Shown: positions 8,239 to 17,707, counted from the stretch's first letter. The stretch: DNA of 48,950 bases from Klebsiella pneumoniae (GCA_945897555.1 CAMDGF010000010.1:1-48950), one strand, 5' to 3'. Made by a program: numbers and translations. Notes: a model not told the origin generated them from the letters alone.

Positions 8239-8919
8239 TCAAGCCCTCGCCTCGACCCGGCGCACGCCCTGCGCCGCTCCGATGAGAGCGACGTCCGCTG
8301 GCCGGCGGGCGAACAGGCCCACAGTCACCACACCGGCGATCTGGTTGATCTCGCGCTCCAACTCGATGGGATTGAGGATCTCGAGGCCGTGTACGTCGAG
8401 GATGCAGTTGCCGTTGTCGGTGGTGAAACCGATGCGCAGATCGGGAGCGCCACCGAGCCGCACCAGCTCGCGGGCCACAAAGGCGCGCGCCATGGGAATG
8501 ACCTCCACTGGCAAGGGAAAGCGGCCGAGGATGTCGACGCACTTGCTTTCATCGGCGATGCAGACGAACTGGCGCGCCACCGCCGCGACGACCTTCTCGC
8601 GCGTGAGCGCGCCGCCGCCACCCTTGATCAGATGAAGGTCGGGGCTGATCTCGTCAGCGCCGTCCACATACACCGGCAGGTCGTTGACCGAGTTGAGGTC
8701 GAGCACCTCGATACCCACCTTCCTGAGCCGCTGCGCGGTGGCCTCGGAACTGGCGACAGCGCCGACGATCTGCTGACGCAGGTCGCCGAGCAGGTCGATG
8801 AAGAAGTTGGCGGTGGACCCGGTGCCGACACCGATCACGCCACCGCGCGGCACGTAGGCCAGCGCTGCCTCAGCGACAGCGCGCTTGGCTTGGTCGGCGG
8901 ACGAAGCAAAAAGGCCCAT
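8239..8919 (-). CDS. rpiA: Ribose-5-phosphate isomerase A
   Basis: A 226-residue RpiA, which interconverts ribose 5-phosphate and ribulose 5-phosphate in the pentose phosphate pathway. Diagnostic blocks are [11 protein letters not shown] near residue 29, the active-site region D-G-A-D-E-I near residue 86 and [13 protein letters not shown] near residue 97. The catalytic Glu follows in A-L-T-R-E-K. It is divergent from ilvA with about 190 bases between the starts. phoU follows downstream, but the Pho box in between suggests phoU has its own promoter. Confidence 0.97.
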   Translation of the reverse strand: MGLFASSADQAKRAVAEAALAYVPRGGVIGVGTGSTANFFIDLLGDLRQQIVGAVASSEATAQRLRKVGIEVLDLNSVNDLPVYVDGADEISPDLHLIKGGGGALTREKVVAAVARQFVCIADESKCVDILGRFPLPVEVIPMARAFVARELVRLGGAPDLRIGFTTDNGNCILDVHGLEILNPIELEREINQIAGVVTVGLFARRPADVALIGAAQGVRRVEARA

Positions 8920-9108
8920 GGAGCGCTCTCCGGCAGTTTCGGAGGCAACGAGAATAGCCCAAAGGGCAGCGCTACGCGGCCCGCGAGGATGCGCTCTGAT
9001 AACCTTGACGGCCTTGCCAGTCGCGTTCTTTGGCCCTGCGCCAGCCTCGCCCCTGCCCGTCGCTACAGCTGTAAACCTGCACCCGCCACTTCAGCATCCG
9101 CCACCGTC

Positions 9109-10635
9109 GTGTCATCCATCCGCCCGAGCCCCGCCGACTACCTGCAGCGCATCCGTGACGCGCGCGTCTACGACGTTGCTGTGCGCACCGATCTGGGCTT
9201 CGCGCCGGCGCTGTCGGAGCGGGTCGGCAATCGGGTGTTCTTCAAGCGCGAGGACCAGCAGCCGGTGTTCAGCTTCAAGCTGCGAGGCGCCTACAACCGC
9301 ATCGCCCACCTCACGCCGGAGCAGTTGGCCAAGGGCGTGATCTGCGCCTCGGCCGGCAACCACGCGCAGGGTGTGGCGCTGTCGGCGGCGAAGATCGGCT
9401 GCCGCGCGGTCATCGTCATGCCCACCACCACGCCAGCCATCAAGGTCGATGCGGTGCGCCGGCGCGGCGGCGAGGTGGTGCTGCACGGTATGAGCTACGA
9501 CGAGGCCTACGCTCACGCCCGCGAGCTTGAACAGCGCGAGGGGATGACCTTCGTCCACCCCTTCGACGACCCCGACGTGATCGCCGGCCAGGGCACCGTC
9601 GGGCTGGAGATCCTTGAGCAACATCCGGGCCCGATCGATGCGGTGTTCTGCTGTGTGGGTGGCGGCGGTCTGCTGGCCGGCGTAGCAGCGGCCATCAAGG
9701 CGTTGCGGCCAGAGATCAAGGTGTTCGGAGTGGAAGCTGCCGATGCCGACGCCATGGCGCAATCGCTGGCCGCCGGCAAACGCATCGAGCTGGAGCAGGT
9801 CGGGCTGTTCGCCGACGGCGCGGCGGTCAAGCTCGTCGGCGAGGAGACCTTCCGCCTATGCAAGGACCTCTGCGACGGCATCGTCCGCGTCGACAACGAC
9901 GCCATCTGCGCGGCCATCAAGGATGTGTTCGAAGACACCCGCAGCATCCTCGAGCCGGCCGGCGCGCTCGGCGTGGCCGGGGCCAAGGCTTGGTTGGCCA
10001 AGAACAAGCTCGCCGGCAAGACGGTGGTGACGATCGCCTCGGGCGCCAACATGAACTTCGACCGCTTGCGCTTTGTGGCCGAGCGCGCTGAAGTGGGCGA
10101 GCAGCGCGAGGCCGTGCTGGCGGTGACCATCCCTGAGCAGCCGGGCGCCTTTAAGGCTTTTTGCGCTCAGATCGGCAATCGCAACATCACCGAGTTCAAC
10201 TACCGCTATGCCGACCCCAAGGCGGCGCACATCTTTGTTGGCGTGAGCGTGGCGAGCCGGGAGGAAGGGCGCAAACTCGCCGCCAACCTCGCCGCGCAGG
10301 GTCTCCCTACGCTCGACCTCACCGACGACGAGATGGCCAAGAGCCACCTGCGGCACATGGTCGGGGGACGCGCCGATGCCCTCGACGAGACCCTCTACCG
10401 CTTTACTTTCCCGGAGCGCCCCGGTGCACTGCTCAACTTCCTGACGCAGATGCCGCAGGGCTGGAACATCTCGCTGTTCCATTACCGCAACCACGGCGCC
10501 GACTACGGCCGCGTGCTTGTGGGTATCCAGGTGCCGCCCCAAGACAAGCTCCGTTTTCAGGGCTTCCTCGATGCGCTCGGCTACCCCTTCGTCGAGGAGA
10601 CGGACAACCCGGCATACCGGCTGTTCCTGAGGTGA
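9109..10635 (+). CDS. ilvA: Threonine ammonia-lyase, biosynthetic
   Basis: IlvA deaminates threonine to 2-oxobutyrate, the first step of isoleucine synthesis. The 508-residue length fits the long, isoleucine-inhibited form. The N-terminal PLP fold has the lysine motif F-S-F-K-L-R-G-A-Y-N, the phosphate loop S-A-G-N-H-A-Q-G-V-A and the Gly-rich C-V-G-G-G-G-L-L-A-G. The C-terminal third carries two ACT-like regulatory domains, beginning near E-A-V-L-A-V-T-I-P-E-Q-P-G-A-F and Y-R-F-T-F-P-E-R-P-G-A-L. I use the GTG at 9109 because homology begins just after it; open frame runs further upstream without similarity. dgkA overlaps the stop codon by four bases. Confidence 0.95.
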   Translation: MSSIRPSPADYLQRIRDARVYDVAVRTDLGFAPALSERVGNRVFFKREDQQPVFSFKLRGAYNRIAHLTPEQLAKGVICASAGNHAQGVALSAAKIGCRAVIVMPTTTPAIKVDAVRRRGGEVVLHGMSYDEAYAHARELEQREGMTFVHPFDDPDVIAGQGTVGLEILEQHPGPIDAVFCCVGGGGLLAGVAAAIKALRPEIKVFGVEAADADAMAQSLAAGKRIELEQVGLFADGAAVKLVGEETFRLCKDLCDGIVRVDNDAICAAIKDVFEDTRSILEPAGALGVAGAKAWLAKNKLAGKTVVTIASGANMNFDRLRFVAERAEVGEQREAVLAVTIPEQPGAFKAFCAQIGNRNITEFNYRYADPKAAHIFVGVSVASREEGRKLAANLAAQGLPTLDLTDDEMAKSHLRHMVGGRADALDETLYRFTFPERPGALLNFLTQMPQGWNISLFHYRNHGADYGRVLVGIQVPPQDKLRFQGFLDALGYPFVEETDNPAYRLFLR

Positions 10636-10997
10636 ATGTGCGCCCCAAAAAGACCGGCATCCCCCGCATCATCGACGCCGGCCGGCATTCCATCGATGGC
10701 TTGGCAAGCACCTGGCGGGAGGAGGCTGCCTTCCGTCAAGAATGTGCGCTCGGCCTGCTGTTCCTGGCAGCGTTGCCATTCCTCGACCGCAGTGGCCTTG
10801 AGAACGCCGTGATGGTGGGCAGCCTCGTTCTCGTGCTCATGGCCGAGTTGCTCAACACCGGTATCGAGAAGGCCATCGATCGAGTGGGCTACGACGACCA
10901 CCCACTGAGCAAGTTCGCCAAAGATGCCGGCTCCGCTGGGGTCTTTGTGGCGTTGGTGAATGTGCCCGTGACCTGGGCTCTGATACTGCTCGACTAG
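10632..10997 (+). CDS. dgkA: Diacylglycerol kinase
   Basis: A 121-residue integral membrane protein with three predicted membrane helices (about 35-52, 56-70 and 98-118). The family signature [14 protein letters not shown] contains the catalytic glutamates. DgkA phosphorylates diacylglycerol to phosphatidic acid in the inner membrane and recycles diacylglycerol. The GTG at 10632 overlaps the ilvA stop by four bases; a second GTG at 10638 is possible. Diacylglycerol would also be produced by the PlcP-like enzyme at 35636-36535, so the two may compete for the same pool. Confidence 0.95.
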   Translation: MNVRPKKTGIPRIIDAGRHSIDGLASTWREEAAFRQECALGLLFLAALPFLDRSGLENAVMVGSLVLVLMAELLNTGIEKAIDRVGYDDHPLSKFAKDAGSAGVFVALVNVPVTWALILLD

Positions 10998-11118
10998 CAC
11001 GTGCCACCTTGATCGCCCACCGGGACATCGCGAGCCGAGAACAAAAGACTCTCCAGGGGTACCATCGTCCACCGGAGCCGGCGCGCCACCCCGCGCTTGC
11101 ACATCGAGGACCCGCGTC

Positions 11119-11709
<591 letters not shown>

Positions 11710-11719
11710 GCACCGCGCC

Positions 11720-12736
11720 ATGATGTTCAAGGACACCCTCAACCGCTTGCTCGCTGGCGAAGACCTGCCGCGCGAGGAGATGCTCGCGCTGATGCGTGCG
11801 CTGATGGGCGGAGCGCTCGAGCCGGCGCAGATCGCGGCGGCAGTCGTCGCTCTGCGCTGCAAAGGCGAGACAGTGACCGAGATCGCGGCCGCCGCAGAAG
11901 TGATGCGCGAGCTCTCGGCCAAGGTGGCGGTGGCCGATCGCAGCCACCTTGTAGACACCTGTGGCACTGGCGGCGATTCGCTCCACACTTTCAACATCTC
12001 GACCACAGCGGCCTTTGTGGCCGCGGCGTGTGGTGCGCGCGTTGCCAAGCATGGGGGCCGGGCGGTGAGTTCGGGCAGTGGCAGTGCCGATGTGCTCGAA
12101 TACTTGGGCGTGAATCTCGACATCGGAGTGGAGCGGGTCGGGAAGCTGATCGACACGGTCGGTTTGGGTTTTCTCTTTGCCCCGAACCATCACAGCGCCA
12201 TGCGGCACGCGGCACCGGTGCGCAAAGCGCTGGGCGTGCGGACGATCTTTAACCTGCTCGGTCCACTCACCAACCCGGCTGCGGCACCCAACCAGCTGCT
12301 CGGCGTATTCAGCCGGCCACTCACACGCACCATGGCCGAGGTGCTGCGCGAACTTGGCAGCCGGCATGTCATGGTGGTGCACGGCGCGGATGGCCTCGAC
12401 GAGATCACCATCAGCGGGGAGACCCACGTCGCCGAGCTGCGCGATGGCATGATCAGCGAGTACACGATCACGCCCGAGGCTCTGGGTATCCCGCGGGCAG
12501 AACTCGCCACGATCCGGGTCGAAGGTGTCGCGCAATCGGCTCAGATGCTGCGCGACGTGCTCGCCGGGCAATCAAGCCCGGCAGCGGACATTGTCGTGCT
12601 GAACGCTGGCGCGGCCACCTACGTGGCTGGTGTTGCTGGCTCGCTGGCGGATGGCGTGGCGCAAGCGCGTCAAGCGCTGGCAGACGGCAGCGCCATGGGC
12701 CGGCTCGCAGCCTTGGCCAGCGGATCGGCAGACTGA
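11720..12736 (+). CDS. trpD: Anthranilate phosphoribosyltransferase
   Basis: A 338-residue TrpD, which joins anthranilate to phosphoribosyl pyrophosphate in the second dedicated step of tryptophan synthesis. The PRPP-binding motif C-G-T-G-G-D-S-L-H-T-F-N-I-S lies near residue 80. V-A-K-H-G-G-R-A-V-S-S-G-S-G-S-A-D follows near 106, with N-L-L-G-P-L-T-N-P near 180. It is 10 bases after trpG. trpC, the usual next gene, is absent: after the stop the sequence goes straight into the tRNA-Lys promoter. Confidence 0.96.
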   Translation: MMFKDTLNRLLAGEDLPREEMLALMRALMGGALEPAQIAAAVVALRCKGETVTEIAAAAEVMRELSAKVAVADRSHLVDTCGTGGDSLHTFNISTTAAFVAAACGARVAKHGGRAVSSGSGSADVLEYLGVNLDIGVERVGKLIDTVGLGFLFAPNHHSAMRHAAPVRKALGVRTIFNLLGPLTNPAAAPNQLLGVFSRPLTRTMAEVLRELGSRHVMVVHGADGLDEITISGETHVAELRDGMISEYTITPEALGIPRAELATIRVEGVAQSAQMLRDVLAGQSSPAADIVVLNAGAATYVAGVAGSLADGVAQARQALADGSAMGRLAALASGSAD

Positions 12737-12792
12737 AAGACTCACGGGCATCGCCGCAGCGAGGCTCGGCATCCACTTTTCCCCCAGCTGCG

Positions 12793-12821
12793 TTGACCTT
12801 GGCATCCGCCCCGACTATCAT
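12793..12821 (+). promoter_or_regulatory. Sigma-70 promoter for the tRNA-Lys pair
   Basis: TTGACC (12793-12798), a 17-base spacer and TATCAT (12816-12821) form a good sigma-70 promoter. The first tRNA begins 12 bases after the -10 box, so transcription would start very close to the mature 5' end. Confidence 0.85.
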
Positions 12822-12833
12822 CCGCGGTCCTGC

Positions 12834-12909
12834 GGGTCGTTAGCTCAGTCGGTAGAGCAGCGGACTTTTAATCCGTTGGTCGTGCGTTCGAGTCGCACAC
12901 GACCCACCA
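12834..12909 (+). tRNA. tRNA-Lys(UUU)
   Basis: A 76-base cloverleaf. The acceptor stem GGGTCGT (12834-12840) pairs with ACGACCC (12899-12905), and the CCA end is encoded at 12907-12909. The anticodon loop CTTTTAA puts anticodon TTT at 12867-12869. D-loop and T-loop (GTTCGAG) are normal. Confidence 0.98.
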
Positions 12910-12932
12910 ACGGCCTCCGCGGGCAGGTTTCC

Positions 12933-13008
12933 GGGTTGTTAGCTCAGTTGGTAGAGCAGCGGACTCTTAATCCGTAGGTCGAAGGTTCGAATCCTTCACA
13001 ACCCACCA
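12933..13008 (+). tRNA. tRNA-Lys(CUU)
   Basis: A 76-base cloverleaf. The acceptor stem GGGTTGT (12933-12939) pairs with ACAACCC (12998-13004), and CCA is encoded at 13006-13008. The anticodon loop CTCTTAA gives anticodon CTT at 12966-12968. It lies 23 bases after the UUU isoacceptor and shares its promoter and terminator. Its close similarity to the first copy suggests tandem duplication followed by anticodon change. Confidence 0.98.
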
Positions 13009-13012
13009 GACA

Positions 13013-13045
13013 TCGCGGCCCGCCGAGTGCGGGCCGTTTTGCTTT
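13013..13045 (+). repeat. Direct repeat, copy 1 (terminator segment)
   Basis: This 33-base segment after the tRNA-Lys genes recurs at 14040-14072. Both copies share a 12-base left arm, the 8-base right arm GCGGGCCG and a T-rich end with GCTTT; only the loop and one T differ. The two copies bracket the carbonic anhydrase gene. Confidence 0.75.
13016..13040 (+). terminator. Terminator of the tRNA-Lys operon
   Basis: An 8-bp stem CGGCCCGC / GCGGGCCG with a 5-base loop is followed by TTTT. It begins 8 bases after the second tRNA. It is almost identical to the terminator at 14043-14067. Confidence 0.9.
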
Positions 13046-13140
13046 GGGGCGGTCTAGCGCCCGGGAGTCTGGGAGACTTTTGCACATCGAGATGCAATCG
13101 GGCGCACAGTCTGTCTTTCCGACATTTTGAGGTGGGTGGC

Positions 13141-13992
13141 ATGAGAGCAATCAGGCATCTAGCGTGGGTTCACCTGATCTTCGTTGGCTTGGCCCAAGCA
13201 CATGAGCCGGCCGAACAGGTTGATGCTTCTGTGGCCGCAGCGCAGAACGCCTCCCTCGTGCGAACGTCCGAAGGCAAAGGATTCGGCCCGCAATCGCCCC
13301 GAGACCTGACCGACAAGAGGGGCTCGAACAAGCGGGTCTTCGGGTCTGCGCCCCCGATCGCACAGATGAACCTGTGCAATATCCACTTCCACAAAAATGC
13401 CGAACACAAAGGTGGCGAATTCGTCACTTTTGCGGGCTTTGGAGATGGCCGTGGCTACGGAACAGGCTACAAGTTCTCCGGGCAACTAAGCGCTGCCGAG
13501 TCTCGACCATTGGACGTCGAGATTTGCCCCAGCGAGCACGGCGGTCTCCAAGCAGGCGACACGATTGAAGTCCACTTTGTGCATAGCTCTGCGCGGGTGG
13601 GTCCGGGACCCACCCTGAACGCCTGCCTGGACGAATCCATCGCCAACCCACAGCTGCGGGTTGAGGCCCGAGTATTCGTGTTGGTCAGTGACGCGCGCGC
13701 AGCCGATTTCGTCGATTTGACCGCGCTGGGTGAGGTCAACGGCTACCACCAGGCGCTCAATATCCCAGGTGATGCCAGCGGTACGATCGACTACCAAGGC
13801 TCGACCACAGGGCCTGCATACAACGAAAAGGCGTCGCCTCTTCAAGCGTCGTGGAGCGTTGGCCCGCAGGTAACCAAGGTAAATGCCGAATCTGTCGGCA
13901 GGTGGTGCAATGGAAACGTCTTCAAAGAAGACCACGCTCACGGAGTTCGAAACCTTGTCGTGGACGAACGATGGCTCTCCCGCATGGAGTAA
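13141..13992 (+). CDS. Delta-class carbonic anhydrase, exported
   Basis: I read this 283-residue protein as a delta-class carbonic anhydrase, which hydrates CO2 to bicarbonate with a His-bound metal. A signal peptide ends in A-Q-A before H-E near residue 21, placing the enzyme in the periplasm. Candidate zinc ligands are in C-N-I-H-F-H-K-N-A-E-H (near residue 79) and I-E-V-H-F-V-H-S-S (near 143), and conserved cysteines may form disulfides. AGGTGG lies upstream of the ATG at 13141. Its base use looks less G+C-rich than its neighbours and terminator repeats flank it, which suggests acquisition by transfer. Family assignment is from motif recall, not a search. Confidence 0.75.
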   Translation: MRAIRHLAWVHLIFVGLAQAHEPAEQVDASVAAAQNASLVRTSEGKGFGPQSPRDLTDKRGSNKRVFGSAPPIAQMNLCNIHFHKNAEHKGGEFVTFAGFGDGRGYGTGYKFSGQLSAAESRPLDVEICPSEHGGLQAGDTIEVHFVHSSARVGPGPTLNACLDESIANPQLRVEARVFVLVSDARAADFVDLTALGEVNGYHQALNIPGDASGTIDYQGSTTGPAYNEKASPLQASWSVGPQVTKVNAESVGRWCNGNVFKEDHAHGVRNLVVDERWLSRME

Positions 13993-14039
13993 TGCGCCAA
14001 AGGCCCGTCCACGTGTGGGACGGTCTGAGGTTGCCCTTG

Positions 14040-14072
14040 TCGCGGCCCGCCAGTGTGCGGGCCGTTTGCTTT
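14040..14072 (+). repeat. Direct repeat, copy 2 (terminator segment)
   Basis: Second copy of the 33-base segment at 13013-13045, lying after the carbonic anhydrase gene. The unit between the copies is about 1 kb and holds only that gene. Confidence 0.75.
14043..14067 (+). terminator. Terminator after the carbonic anhydrase gene
   Basis: An 8-bp stem CGGCCCGC / GCGGGCCG with a 6-base loop is followed by TTT-G-C-TTT. The T-run is weaker than in the copy after the tRNA genes. Confidence 0.8.
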
Positions 14073-14083
14073 AAATTCGGACC

Positions 14084-14488
14084 ATGCCGACCCTAACACT
14101 GCCTGCCGCCCCCATTGCAGCCATCACGGCATCTGCACTCAGCGTCTTGTATATCCGCCTCGCTTTCGGGGTGATAGCCCTGCGGCGCAAGCACGGAGTG
14201 CGCCTCGGCACGGGCCAACACGACGAGCTCGAGGCGGCTGTCCGCGCCCACGCCAACTTCGCCGAGTACGTCCCGCTCACGCTGCTGATGATCGCCATCG
14301 CCGAGTTCAACCATGGCGCCTGGCCGATCACCCTGCTTGCTGCGGCGCTGCTGATATTCGGGCGGCTGACCCACGCGCAAGCGCTCTCGCGCGACGACAT
14401 CCCGCTGCGCGTGCGTGGCATGAAAGCCACCTTCGCCGCCATCGCCACGGCAGTGGCGGCAAACCTCAGTGCCTTCGTCAGCATCTAG
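14084..14488 (+). CDS. MAPEG family membrane protein
   Basis: A 134-residue protein with four predicted membrane helices, the size of MAPEG proteins (membrane-associated eicosanoid and glutathione metabolism family). The family region R-A-H-A-N-F-A-E-Y-V-P-L-T-L-L lies near residue 54, and G-R-L-T-H-A-Q-A lies near 92. Some relatives are glutathione transferases or peroxidases in the inner membrane; the bacterial members are mostly uncharacterised. The ATG at 14084 comes 12 bases after the upstream terminator repeat, so the promoter may lie within or before that repeat. Confidence 0.88.
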   Translation: MPTLTLPAAPIAAITASALSVLYIRLAFGVIALRRKHGVRLGTGQHDELEAAVRAHANFAEYVPLTLLMIAIAEFNHGAWPITLLAAALLIFGRLTHAQALSRDDIPLRVRGMKATFAAIATAVAANLSAFVSI

Positions 14489-14678
14489 GAACGCGACAGG
14501 ACCCAGCCGCCCCTCACCACCGGCCCGACAACAGGGTGCCGCCAAAAAACCGGCTCCGGGGTCGCCGCTCGCCAACGCCGGGTCGATGACCTCCACCAGT
14601 CGCAGATACTCGCGCCTACTGGACAGGATCTTGCTCTAACCTGCCGTAACGCTTGGATGACGTTCGGAGGGGTTGGCA

Positions 14679-14927
14679 ATGAATGCCTACATTTGGCTTT
14701 TCCTGCTGTTCGGCGCTTGTTTCGGGGTTGCGACATTCAGCAACCGCCACCTTTTCAGCGAAGGCCCCCGCAAAGTCGATGACCCACCCGGCGGACCTAC
14801 CGTGGCGAGCCGCCTATTCTGGATCTCGTTGTGCACGCTGCTTTGGCCGATCATGGCGCTGACTGGTGTCAACACCGCCCTGATCCTCGCCAAGCGCAGG
14901 CGCCGCACAGCGCGGGTCGATCGCTGA
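14679..14927 (+). CDS. Small membrane protein, function unknown
   Basis: An 82-residue protein with two predicted membrane segments (about 3-20 and 48-68), separated by a polar stretch with D-D-P-P-G-G-P-T, and a very basic tail A-K-R-R-R-R-T-A-R. The positive tail suggests both ends are cytoplasmic. I do not recognise the family. GGAGGGG about six bases before the ATG at 14679 supports the start and argues that it is a real gene. It stands alone between the MAPEG gene and a convergent chemoreceptor gene. Confidence 0.7.
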   Translation: MNAYIWLFLLFGACFGVATFSNRHLFSEGPRKVDDPPGGPTVASRLFWISLCTLLWPIMALTGVNTALILAKRRRRTARVDR

Positions 14928-14959
14928 GCAGACAGCCCGCAGCACCGCGCGCGAACGCC

Positions 14960-16051
14960 TCAGCGGGAATCAGCCAACCTGCCGAGCGATGCGGCGAGCT
15001 CGTCGATGCGCTCCTTGGTGGTCTCGATCAGGCCACCGATCTCTTGAGCAGCATCGGCCGAGCGGCTCGACAAAGTCCGCACCTCCTCAGCCACCACCGC
15101 AAAACCGCGCCCGGCACGCCCCGCGTGCGCGGCCTCGATCGCCGCATTGAGCGACAACAGCTGCGTCTGGATCGCGATGCCGTTGATGGTGCCAACGATG
15201 TTGCCGATCTGGTTGCTCACCTCGAGCACCTGCCGCATGAGCAAGTTGGTCTCCTCGACGGTCTTCTTGCGCGCGGTCACGTCGGTGCCGAACAGCATGA
15301 TCTTGGTGATGTCGCCCGATGCGTTGCGGGCCGGGCTCAAGTGCGCCAGCAGCCAGTGCTCATTGCCGCTGCCGTCGGTGATCATCGACTCGGTGGTGAC
15401 ATTGCCCCCACGCATCAGCTGCGCCATCTCCTCAGGGGTGATGATCCAGCCGAGCAAGCCAGCGGGTGCATCGGCAGCGGCGCCCACCTCGCTGTGTCCG
15501 AGCATCCGCCAGACCATGAGGTTTGCGTCGACGAGGTCGCCGGCTGGTGTGAACTCCGCTACGGCGCTGGTGGCCCGCATGGCACCGATGCGGACGTCGT
15601 TTTCCAGGGCCCGCTCGCGTGTGGCGGTGATATCGGCCGCCATCTTGACCACGCGACATACCTTGCCCGACTCATCGAACACCGGCATGTAACTCGCTTC
15701 GAGCCACAACGTGGAGCCATCCTTGCGCCGCCGAAGGTGGATGCCGCCAATGTTCTTGCCATGCCGAAGCGACTCCCAGAGCTCCTGATATTCGCGCGAT
15801 TCGGCAAAGCCCGGCGCGCAGAACATGCGGTGATGACGGCCCACCAGCTCATGCTCGTGGTACCCCACTGCGTGGCAGAAGTTGCGGTTGGCGCGGGTGA
15901 TGGTGCCGTCTGGCTTGAATTCGATGACCGCCCACGCACCGGAGATGGCATCGAGTAGTTGTGCATCGGCCTGCGCGCGATCGTCGGCCCCTTCAGCAGG
16001 GTCCGTGGCCTCATCAAACTCGTGAGCGGGTTTTCGAACGGCTCTGCCCAT
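14960..16051 (-). CDS. Soluble PAS-PAS methyl-accepting chemotaxis protein
   Basis: A 363-residue receptor with no membrane helix. The first PAS domain (about 35-150) contains F-C-H-A-V-G-Y and the PAC strand [15 protein letters not shown] second, weaker PAS follows (about 155-265). The C-terminus has a chemoreceptor hairpin tip ([17 protein letters not shown] and [12 protein letters not shown]), which contacts CheA and CheW. Only about 90 residues remain for this domain, so the adaptation helices are nearly absent. AGAGGTG before the ATG at 16051 sets the start. The AT-rich stretch 16085-16150 is probably its promoter region. Redox or ligand sensing through PAS is likely. Confidence 0.88.
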   Translation of the reverse strand: MGRAVRKPAHEFDEATDPAEGADDRAQADAQLLDAISGAWAVIEFKPDGTITRANRNFCHAVGYHEHELVGRHHRMFCAPGFAESREYQELWESLRHGKNIGGIHLRRRKDGSTLWLEASYMPVFDESGKVCRVVKMAADITATRERALENDVRIGAMRATSAVAEFTPAGDLVDANLMVWRMLGHSEVGAAADAPAGLLGWIITPEEMAQLMRGGNVTTESMITDGSGNEHWLLAHLSPARNASGDITKIMLFGTDVTARKKTVEETNLLMRQVLEVSNQIGNIVGTINGIAIQTQLLSLNAAIEAAHAGRAGRGFAVVAEEVRTLSSRSADAAQEIGGLIETTKERIDELAASLGRLADSR

Positions 16052-16144
16052 GACGCACCTCTTGCACGTATCCGCGACGATCAAAGAGTCGAGACACTAC
16101 AACATGCATCAACATTCTAGTTGCGATTTTTTAATTCATTTATC

Positions 16145-17164
16145 TTATTTGACGGTCGCAGCGAGCGGCCTTGCGATGACCCGATCGGCGATCTCACGTC
16201 CCGAACCGCCACCTCGCGTCGACAGGTACTCACCCACATAACCGGCCCACTTGCGCAAAGCGCGCAGGTGCGGTGCAAGCGAGGCGTAGTGCCGCAACCG
16301 TGTATGCGCCGCCAGAGCCTTGGCGACTCGCTCGGCGTTGTCGGGCATCCGGCAGTCGGTGCCAGAAGCTTCAGGTTCGACCCGCCGAAACACCACATTG
16401 ATGTGCGCTGTCTCCGGCTGCAAACGAACGTCGGCCGGCACGAGTCCGCGACAGCGGGCGAGGCGCAAGAGGTTATCCGGATTGAAGTTATAGAGATGGC
16501 CGATGTGGAAACGCTTCTCAGGCGCGTGCCAGCGGGATTCGATGTTGGGCACCTCCACCACGAGGACACCTTGCGGCTTGAGCCAAGTGCGCAGGATGGC
16601 CAAAGCCGCACCCGGATCCGGCAGATGCTCAAGCACATGGTTCAGTGTGATGAGGTCGAAAGGCTCGGCGCAAAAGTCGAAGTCCTGCAAGAAACCGCTG
16701 CGGACATCCACCCCAAAAGTCTCACAGCCCCATCGGCAAAAGCCCGCGTTGGGCTCGATGCCGCAGACGTCTACTCCATGGGATTGCAGAACATAGGGAA
16801 AGAACCCCGCACCCGCGCCGACATCGAGCACCCTTGCCCCCGGCCTCAGCAAGGGTTGGATGCGCTCGTAACGTGCCAGCGCACGGCGAGACTCGCGCAA
16901 GGCATGTTTGCGCTTGGGCGTGGGCGTGGCCTTGTAACTCAGGCGGTAATCCTCGGCATAGAAGCGGCGGTTCGCCGCGTCATCGGGCCGCGGGTCGGTC
17001 CAGACCAAGCCACAACATTCGCACATCACCGTGCGCAAGGGCGCGCCATCGCGATCGCGATCGGCGATCTGACGCACATGGGAGGAGCCACACAGATTGC
17101 AGGGGATGCTGCAGTTCGTCGGGTCAACCAAGGCCACCTCCGAGGGGCTATCGGGCACAAACAA
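16145..17164 (-). CDS. Class I SAM-dependent methyltransferase with N-terminal zinc ribbon
   Basis: A 339-residue protein. Residues 20-55 hold two Cys pairs (C-N-L-C and C-E-C-C) typical of a zinc ribbon. The Rossmann methyltransferase domain follows with motif I V-L-D-V-G-A-G-A-G-F-F near residue 112, the acidic motif II C-G-I-E-P-N-A-G-F, and L-I-T-L-N-H-V-L-E-H-L-P-D-P near 173. This architecture is common in methyltransferases of polysaccharide or small-molecule metabolism. The substrate cannot be told. It stands alone between the chemoreceptor and the response regulator, all on the minus strand. Confidence 0.85.
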   Translation of the reverse strand: MFVPDSPSEVALVDPTNCSIPCNLCGSSHVRQIADRDRDGAPLRTVMCECCGLVWTDPRPDDAANRRFYAEDYRLSYKATPTPKRKHALRESRRALARYERIQPLLRPGARVLDVGAGAGFFPYVLQSHGVDVCGIEPNAGFCRWGCETFGVDVRSGFLQDFDFCAEPFDLITLNHVLEHLPDPGAALAILRTWLKPQGVLVVEVPNIESRWHAPEKRFHIGHLYNFNPDNLLRLARCRGLVPADVRLQPETAHINVVFRRVEPEASGTDCRMPDNAERVAKALAAHTRLRHYASLAPHLRALRKWAGYVGEYLSTRGGGSGREIADRVIARPLAATVK

Positions 17165-17209
17165 AGTAGGCCGCTCTAGAACCAGAGACTGACGCCCCGG
17201 GATTCAGGC

Positions 17210-17707
17210 TCAGGCGTCTTGCCCCGGAGCGGAGGCGGCCGCTGGCGGTGGCGGTGGCGGTGGCGGCGCCAGCGGGACGATGCCTACGCCAGGCGCCTTG
17301 CCCGTCTCCTGCATCTTGAACCACACCGCCTTGAGCTTCTCTTCGAGCACGGCGGGGCTGATCGGCTTGATCAGGTAGCTCGACACGCCTCCCTGAATAG
17401 CCGCAAGGATCTGTTCGCGTTGCCCCTCGGCGGTGATCATGATGAAAGGCAGGTGTGCGTACTGTTCGGTGGTGCGCACCACTTCCAGGAACTCGATGCC
17501 GGTCATGCCCGGCATCTGCCAGTCGGACAGAATCACCTCCACCGGCTTGCCGATGAGAAAGGTCTTCTCAAGCACCTGAAGGCCTTGCTGCCCACTGGAG
17601 GCCTCGAGCACGTTGAGGTAGCCGAGATTCTTGAGCATGGCGCGCACCACACGACGCAGCGGCTCCATGTCATCGACGACCATGAACAGGGTGGTCTGGG
17701 GAAACAT
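17210..17707 (-). CDS. Single-domain response regulator with proline-rich tail
   Basis: A 165-residue CheY-like receiver. The acidic pair is V-V-D-D near residue 11, the phosphoacceptor is Asp61 in L-S-D-W-Q-M-P-G, followed by M-I-T-A-E and the conserved Lys in L-I-K-P-I-S. No output domain is present; the last 30 residues are a run of about nine prolines and alanines encoded by a GC-rich microsatellite. The ATG shares its A with the TGA stop of the kinase gene upstream, so the two are coupled and probably form one phosphorelay. Confidence 0.92.
   Translation of the reverse strand: MFPQTTLFMVVDDMEPLRRVVRAMLKNLGYLNVLEASSGQQGLQVLEKTFLIGKPVEVILSDWQMPGMTGIEFLEVVRTTEQYAHLPFIMITAEGQREQILAAIQGGVSSYLIKPISPAVLEEKLKAVWFKMQETGKAPGVGIVPLAPPPPPPPPAAASAPGQDA

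Noticed and set aside
12834-14072. Integrative element at tRNA-Lys with an integrase
   Set aside because: No integrase or tRNA 3'-end duplication is present; the repeated piece is the terminator segment after the tRNA, not the tRNA itself.
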